This document shows positions 60,201 through 64,000 of a stretch of 64,000 nucleotides of DNA, one piece after another; the first letter of the stretch is position 1, and each line of letters opens with the position of its first letter. Source of the stretch: Micropterus salmoides (taxonomy: Eukaryota; Chordata; Actinopteri; Centrarchiformes; Centrarchidae). The notes beneath the pieces were generated by a model. The model was not told where the DNA came from. It saw only the letters and a list, made by a program, of their open reading frames with translations, and did no database searches. The stretch lies in assembly GCF_014851395.1 (NCBI RefSeq), contig NW_024040928.1, positions 15,329,012 through 15,393,011 of the forward strand, written 5' to 3'. The translations under genes were made by a program, and so were the position numbers.

Positions 60201-61585
60201 CAGAACAAGCTGTCTTAGCTTTTTTATGTTTCTTGTGACAAAAAGTTTCACTTGGCAAACTTGTTTGTTTGGCTGAAACTGTATATGCTTCGAAAAACTA
60301 CCTTAACTGAAACCATGCAGACATCAAGTTAAACAAAGCTGGGTAGTGCCTCAAGATTTATAAAGTTAAATACATCACTCGATTTGCTTATTTTTAATGT
60401 TCGTCAGTTTTTACAGTGATGTTTGTTGTAGATACCTTTTCACACTGTTTTTCTTCCACAAAGAAATATATTCCTAGCTAAACAAAATGCTAAATGCTTA
60501 TCATAAAAGGAGGAGCTAAGCAACCAGTTTTCTAATGTGCAGGGTTTCATTTGTTTATTGTTTTCATAGCTGCAAAACTATAAAACATCTGACAGACTCT
60601 TTAAACTAGTAATATAATATTGGAAACTCACAGAGTTGGTTCCTAGGATCTGCAGGTTTGGTTTGTCTGACTCCAGCAGTTTGCGCACCATCTTGAGGAA
60701 ACTCTCCACAAACAGGTTGATGCTCTGACAGTGGCAGGCCATCAGCAGCTGGTCCAGGGCTTCCATGGCAATGCACACATACCTGACGAGGAGAGGAAAG
60801 AGACACAAGAAACATCTGTATGAGACCACTAACCCTGTAGGAAAATATTATCTGTGTCTCAATATCACATAGATAATAATAAAGCAAAGGCATATATTCT
60901 ATATGTCAAACTACACGCATCAGCGGGAATCAAAATAGGATAAGCTCTGCCAGACAAACTCTGGAGACACGCACACTGAACAGATTTCAGCCGGCCAAGT
61001 GTAAATGTAATCTGTACAGGCTGCCACTGGCGAGAATCATCGAAGAGCGTCCTAGTCATGAGTCATAAAAGACAACAACTTCTGTGGCATCTAAAGTGAG
61101 TACAGAGTGTACGGAAACATCACCGTCGATAACCCTACACCAGCCATGTTGTTTTTGTATAAAAACAACATGGCTAAAACAAAATAACTACCCGGCTACT
61201 TTGTGCACAATAAATCATTTTTAAGTATACAGAAGGAAAAGTGTCAAGAACACACTTGGTGTAAATGCCACCACTTTTCCTACTACTTCATAGCAAGACA
61301 ACCTCAAATTTCCCATGATGTATTAGCTTTAACTGTGCTACGTTTTAATCAGTTTATGTGTGGCAGAGAATAAATAATTCACAAAATGTGCAGACAGTAT
61401 TTGTCAGGGCAGAGACAGCTGAATTGTTTTGAATGGCGACCGACTGGTGATGCACACCCGTATCTGTGTCTGGCCACATCTCTTGACAATCTCTCAGAGA
61501 GGTAGGCTCCGATACGGTCGAGCTTCTCTGGAGCTGACAGGGCGTAGAATGTCAGCTTCTCCATGTTGGCCTTCACCAGCCCATC
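45162..61585 (-). CDS. efr3b: EFR3 homolog B, plasma-membrane anchor of PI4KA complex (21 exons, lacks first ~28 residues)
   Basis: Twenty-one exons on the minus strand, all with AG acceptors and GT donors, join without a frameshift into 2370 nt (789 residues plus stop). The first residues here, DGLVKANMEKLTFYALSA, correspond to about residue 29 of vertebrate EFR3B, and the last are ...YEMKFPDLCVY. The total matches the 817-residue family length if 28 residues are missing. The initiating exon, with the palmitoylated Cys cluster, must lie beyond 64000. Family knowledge: a rod of ARM/HEAT-like helical repeats at the inner plasma membrane that recruits PI4KA with TTC7 and hyccin to make PI4P. 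Coordinates: 61458-61585, 60632-60782, 58280-58401, 57779-57928, 53902-54036, 51523-51601, 50958-51093, 49460-49621, 49142-49253, 48920-48971, 48037-48209, 47850-47925, 47553-47714, 47085-47216, 46925-46992, 46661-46788, 46191-46282, 45977-46025, 45525-45631, 45369-45418, 45162-45267. The B rather than A paralogue is chosen from sequence recollection and from its position beside pomc. Confidence 0.95.
45369..45418 (-). CDS. efr3b: efr3b coding exon (~767-783)
   Basis: ATLLQSKLNQIFEITI plus CG, donor GTAAGA. Confidence 0.94.
45525..45631 (-). CDS. efr3b: efr3b coding exon (~731-766)
   Basis: (V)DSVGMEEQERERRRQVVEK... to ...AAHCGAR, donor GTACAT. Charged helix near the C-terminus. Confidence 0.95.
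45977..46025 (-). CDS. efr3b: efr3b coding exon (~715-731)
   Basis: RTPAEEITFETLKNAI plus G, a 49-nt exon, donor GTATGT. Confidence 0.94.
46191..46282 (-). CDS. efr3b: efr3b coding exon (~684-714)
   Basis: DEDRLSKRKSIGETISLQVE then VESRNSPEKEE, donor GTAAAG. Rich in Ser and charged residues; in the family this lies in a phosphorylation-prone C-terminal linker. Confidence 0.95.
46661..46788 (-). CDS. efr3b: efr3b coding exon (~642-684)
   Basis: LPSSLEKVEGNVLFLQSKIT... to ...PYVPQYT plus G, donor GTAAGG. Confidence 0.95.
46925..46992 (-). CDS. efr3b: efr3b coding exon (~619-641)
   Basis: VIEVRQKESPHLLPEDVFID then NP plus AA, donor GTATGT. Confidence 0.95.
47085..47216 (-). CDS. efr3b: efr3b coding exon (~575-618)
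   Basis: DLALSTDEALPVYNRCAVHA... to ...CQHIHE, phase 0 at both ends. The donor GTCTGG is far from consensus, but the join to the next exon (VIEVRQKESP) matches the family exactly. Confidence 0.92.
47553..47714 (-). CDS. efr3b: efr3b coding exon (~521-574)
   Basis: HSQQLYRHIYLGCKEQ... to ...LIRLALALQ, phase 0 at both ends, donor GTAATG. Confidence 0.95.
47850..47925 (-). CDS. efr3b: efr3b coding exon (~496-520)
   Basis: IISDISVLKLKVDKCSRQDN then LFMKK, donor GTTAGG. Confidence 0.95.
48037..48209 (-). CDS. efr3b: efr3b coding exon (~438-495)
   Basis: VTAGFQTTNMLTALPSSFL... to ...NTPKFSNI plus AG, donor GTATGT. Confidence 0.95.
48920..48971 (-). CDS. efr3b: efr3b coding exon (~421-437)
   Basis: PEGTRMIQVMLLKSLVQ, a 52-nt exon, donor GTACAT. 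Confidence 0.94.
49142..49253 (-). CDS. efr3b: efr3b coding exon (~384-420)
   Basis: SFANTLPTYQRSEVMLFIMG... to ...LPSTGS plus GG, donor GTGAGT. Confidence 0.95.
49460..49621 (-). CDS. efr3b: efr3b coding exon (~330-383)
   Basis: PTVLEVFNTLLRQLRLSVDY... to ...EAVIRTI plus G, donor GTGAGT. Confidence 0.95.
49622..50957 (-). other. efr3b intron (1.3 kb)
   Basis: No exon seen. 'ccctttttacaccaaaatta' near 49724 resembles the terminus of a fish DNA element, but I found no clear partner end. Confidence 0.6.
50958..51093 (-). CDS. efr3b: efr3b coding exon (~284-329)
   Basis: SQHSHLVIQQLLGHLDANS... to ...AAIAASGSV plus G, donor GTAAGA. Confidence 0.95.
51523..51601 (-). CDS. efr3b: efr3b coding exon (~258-283)
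   Basis: HLDNHSLWEGKTFAVRCFKI then IMYSIQ, donor GTGAGT. Confidence 0.95.
51602..53901 (-). other. efr3b intron (2.3 kb)
   Basis: Holds the TTAA-ended repeat copy at 52170-53012 with a nested insert. Nothing coding. Confidence 0.7.
52170..53012. mobile_element. Second copy of TTAA-ended element, with nested retroelement tail
   Basis: The segments 52480-52565 and 52770-53012 are similar by eye to 57080-57136 and 57137-57373 (shared: 'ggatcacacta', 'attggctagtagtc', 'gtgcaactcccaacaaa', 'gtgttttttgaaaattaaac'). The end is ...atgacctctttaa with TTAA at 53009-53012. About 200 bp in the middle (52566-52769) is absent from the other copy and ends in the same 'gaaatgtgctat ... cttgccttgcc' tail found at 56027-56080. 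The left limit is uncertain. Confidence 0.65.
53902..54036 (-). CDS. efr3b: efr3b coding exon (~213-257)
   Basis: RSPSPLQASEKEKESPVEL... to ...AVTPVL plus AT, donor GTAAGA. The Ser/Glu/Lys-rich start is a linker; the rest returns to helical repeat. Confidence 0.94.
54037..57778 (-). other. efr3b intron (3.7 kb)
   Basis: Contains a purine-rich (plus strand) stretch at 54060-54175 next to the exon acceptor, and the repeat at 55863-57373. A 155-codon plus-strand open frame (55094-55561) has no domain and lies in the intron, so it is not called. Confidence 0.7.
55863..57373. mobile_element. ~1.5-kb non-autonomous element with inverted ends at TTAA (piggyBac-like)
   Basis: The left end is TTAAAGAGGTGGTATTATGC (55863 on). 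The right end, read inversely from 57373, is TTAAAGAGATGGTATTATGC, giving inverted repeats with one mismatch in the first 20 bases that begin at TTAA, as in piggyBac-type insertions. No transposase is visible. An insert at about 55976-56078 with the tail 'gctatacaaataaacttgcc' plus TTGCC units is flanked by CCATCT on both sides (55970-55975 and 56079-56084). It is a nested, truncated retroelement. Confidence 0.7.
57779..57928 (-). CDS. efr3b: efr3b coding exon (~163-212)
   Basis: IRMAGIKGLQGVVRKTVNDE... to ...NLQSGERTE plus AG. The donor is GTAAGAG at 57778-57772. A nearer GTGAGC (57794-57789) was considered, but it would end in phase 1 and break the frame of the next exon. Confidence 0.93.
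58280..58401 (-). CDS. efr3b: efr3b coding exon (~122-162)
   Basis: FVKFANIEEDTPSYHRSYDF... to ...DPDIRT plus AA, donor GTGAGT. Confidence 0.95.
58402..60631 (-). other. efr3b intron (2.2 kb)
   Basis: No exon, RNA gene or clearly bounded repeat seen. Confidence 0.65.
60632..60782 (-). CDS. efr3b: efr3b coding exon (~72-121)
   Basis: YVCIAMEALDQLLMACHCQ... to ...LQILGTNS, donor GTGAGT. One base completes the split Gly codon. Confidence 0.95.
60783..61457 (-). other. efr3b intron (0.7 kb)
   Basis: Nothing supported beyond intron sequence. Confidence 0.7.
61458..61585 (-). CDS. efr3b: efr3b coding exon (family residues ~29-71)
   Basis: Starts phase 0 after ...ctcttag and ends RHRY plus GG before donor GTGTGC. 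Contains KLTFYALSAPEKLDRIGAYL, a signature of EFR3 proteins. Confidence 0.95.
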
Positions 61586-64000
61586 CTAAGAGAGTGACAA
61601 GAAAGAGCGGGAGGGGGGGGCAAGACAGAAAAAATAAAAAAGTTTTAGGATCTCATTTGTATGGTTTAGAATACTAAAGAAGCAGTTCACCCAAAATATC
61701 GCTCTTGCATCAGTGGCTGGTGTGTCCACTGAACAAAGAGGCAGCTGGTTAAGACTGACAACAAGGTTGTGTTTGCTTCAACTGAGAAAAAACTTCAGTG
61801 GCATTTTAATATCACAGTGAATAGGTCATTCGTTTTCTATTCCCCAACTATGCCATAAACATCCCTGAGCTAATGCAGTAGTGTGTGTACTGAAAAGCGT
61901 ACTTCTCCTCAAAGCCCAAACTGTAAGAGTACAACTAGATCACCAAGTTTCACCTCCTACTTTCCCCCTTGACCTATTTCACTGCTCTTCAGTTTAGTCA
62001 GGGGGAGGAAAGAGCTAAAAACATCTATAGTCCATTGAGATCTCGTTTACATTCAGACAAGAGCGGAAACATGCAATAAATTAAGTAGCACAGCATTTCC
62101 ATTTGCTCAATCAGACTGTCATGCAACCGGACGCACTGACAATGTAACTATAATGACAACTGGCTCTTCCCTGATCTAGGAGCTGATTGGTTTACATGTT
62201 GAATCAACAATATAACACTTTAAAGAAACTGCTCTATGAAAGATAATTCAGTTAATAGATTAAATGTTTTGTGGTCAATTAGGGCTGGGCAAATAGACGT
62301 TGCCATCATCCATCACTGATGGCTGACAGGCATCACAATGTTTAGCCGGCATTGTGATTTAATTTAATTTGTGGCGCTCGGTTGGCTTCATGTGATCCCT
62401 TCGGTGTCTTGTGTCAAGCAGTGTTGCTTTGCGCATCATCCACTGGGAGGCATCATGGCCATCTGCTCTAGGACGATGCACTACATAAAAATGTAGGCTT
62501 TATAAGACGACCGCTTTTTATATAGAGCAGGTCTAGACCCCACTTTTTGTAATATTATTATTATTATTAAGTCCCAACAACTCCCACCATGAGCAAGCAT
62601 TCAACAACAATGGCAAGGTAAAACTTCCTTTTTAACAGGCAGAAACTTTGAGCAAAACCTAGACTCAGGGTAACACAAAACATTTGGTGAAATAACATCT
62701 GTGCAGGTGTTAAGCCCTTACAGTCTAAATATCTGACAGATTTATAATCAAAATGATTGTCCTGTTTTTCTGCTTTCCTCTCCACGTGTATTTTGACTGA
62801 ATGCTGTTGGAAACTGTCAGTCTTGACTGCAGCTTTTTGTCACTGCCCCCTGCTGCTGCCGTCTGCCCTCGTTCACTTTCCAGGCGGGGCACAGGTCATC
62901 TCATCATCAAATTAGCTGGCAACATCTTCCGTGAAAAAGGCCCACTCAGTCAAGTACCTCACTGGAGGTAATGTGAAGTTCTGTTTGTGGCTCTGTGTCC
63001 ATAGCATCAATTGTTTTCACAGCTGATATTTTGACATATTATTGCAGGAGGCACACGGGTGTAAGTAACAACATTAACAATGGCTGCCTTATTCAATTTA
63101 AGATTTTCCAGTTCCACTGCCTTGCTATTGTGTATGCCCACTCATTAGCATCACCTAAATTAAATGGGTTGCCTCATTAATGTCATTAGTTGTACCTGTG
63201 CTTTTCCTGCAAGGTCAAGTTGAAACGTCTGCGGTGAAAAGGGGCTTATTCCTGTCATCAGAGGGTTGTTTTTGAGATTAGCACAGGGTAAGATAGCTCT
63301 GCATCTGTCTGCTTCTCTAAAACATGTGTACACTCACATCCTCAGGCAGTGAGGCACAATTTAGAGTAAATCTTATCAGACGGATTCATTTTTCCCAAGC
63401 TGCTGGGATACCGTTAGTTACAGTCTCAGCCAACATGGTTTAGAGCCAAAATTAGAAGCCATTTTTGGGAGCACAATGAGCAGGTGCACATGCACACATA
63501 AAACAGGAAAACGAGGTCTGTGTGTACTGGTATGTCGCGTGTATTACAGTTTTGGCCACAGATCAGACAGGTAAACTGGGTTTCTGCAGTAGCAGAGGCA
63601 CTTCTGAAAAGTTTCCCCGGCAACAAATCATCTCCTTCTTCTCCACCCAAATAAATTCTCTCTATGACTCATCGTTATCTGATCTCAGTTAATCAGAGAC
63701 AACGGTAGCAAAGATGAAGTCTGTGGTTTGACACCAAACAGCTTTGAAGACGATAGTTAGGTGTGGAGGCGGTTTAAAGTTTTCTTATCACCTCTAACTC
63801 AGTCTATCTGAAGATATTATCATGACTTTATATTTACCTGCAAAGAGACTACAGATGGAAAGCTTCCAGATAAATCTTCTACGGCGCATTATTCCTCACA
63901 ATTTCTTCTCACATTTTTGAAATGTATTCCCTTGTGCACTGTTCTTGTCTAAATTAAACTTAATAACATACAAAACTAAGTGTGTTAAGATAACAACTAC
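61586..64000 (-). other. efr3b 5' intron, continues past window
   Basis: No match to the expected upstream EFR3 coding text was found, so the first coding exon is outside. Contains repeat fragments at 62280 (TAGGGCTGGGC end) and 62570-62670. Confidence 0.65.
62280..62670. repeat. Interspersed repeat fragments
   Basis: A hAT-MITE-like end (TAGGGCTGGGCAAATAG) at 62280, a short ATT run at about 62549-62566, and 'caacaactcccaccatgagc ... aacttcctttttaacaggca', a sequence I recognise as a widespread, unclassified fish repeat. Confidence 0.5.

Noticed and set aside
61586..64000. First coding exon of efr3b
   Set aside because: Looked for minus-strand text encoding the conserved region just before DGLVK; none was found, so it is taken to lie outside the window.

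Overview
The window reads as nuclear DNA of a teleost fish, probably a spiny-rayed one (inference). It has long introns with vertebrate GT-AG signals, dense CA/GT microsatellites, fish-type Tc1/mariner, hAT-like and SINE copies, and three genes whose translated exons match vertebrate families closely. There are no prokaryotic operons, RNA genes or CRISPR arrays that I can support.

Layout. (1) 1-11.9 kb: the 5' part of ptpn14 on the minus strand. Three coding exons (11531-11704, 9119-9294, 692-789) encode the first ~150 residues, the start of the FERM domain; the gene continues past the left edge. (2) ~11.9-36.7 kb: about 25 kb of non-coding DNA with a solo LTR, hAT-like MITEs, a compound inverted repeat, SINEs, a broken Tc1/mariner copy and many microsatellites. 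(3) 36.7-39.9 kb: a complete three-exon proopiomelanocortin gene on the plus strand (TATA box, non-coding exon 1, 224-residue precursor, polyadenylation signal). Its ACTH/alpha-MSH and beta-MSH cores are intact but the opioid core of beta-endorphin is destroyed, so I call it the teleost pomcb type. (4) 42.8-61.6 kb: efr3b on the minus strand, with 21 coding exons that join in frame into 789 codons plus stop. Only the first ~28 residues lie beyond the right edge. Several introns carry repeats, including two related copies of an element with TTAA ends.

Relations. pomc and efr3b are convergent (tail to tail), as POMC and EFR3B are in mammals, which supports both identifications. The three genes do not form a pathway: ptpn14 is a cytosolic FERM tyrosine phosphatase linked to YAP control, pomc a secreted hormone precursor of the melanocortin axis, and efr3b a plasma-membrane anchor of the PI4KA lipid kinase complex.

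The most interesting biology is the split fate of the pomc precursor: melanocortin peptides conserved, opioid peptide decayed with a new potential N-glycosylation site, and an altered alpha-MSH C-terminus. The mobile elements come next, several with diagnostic target-site duplications.
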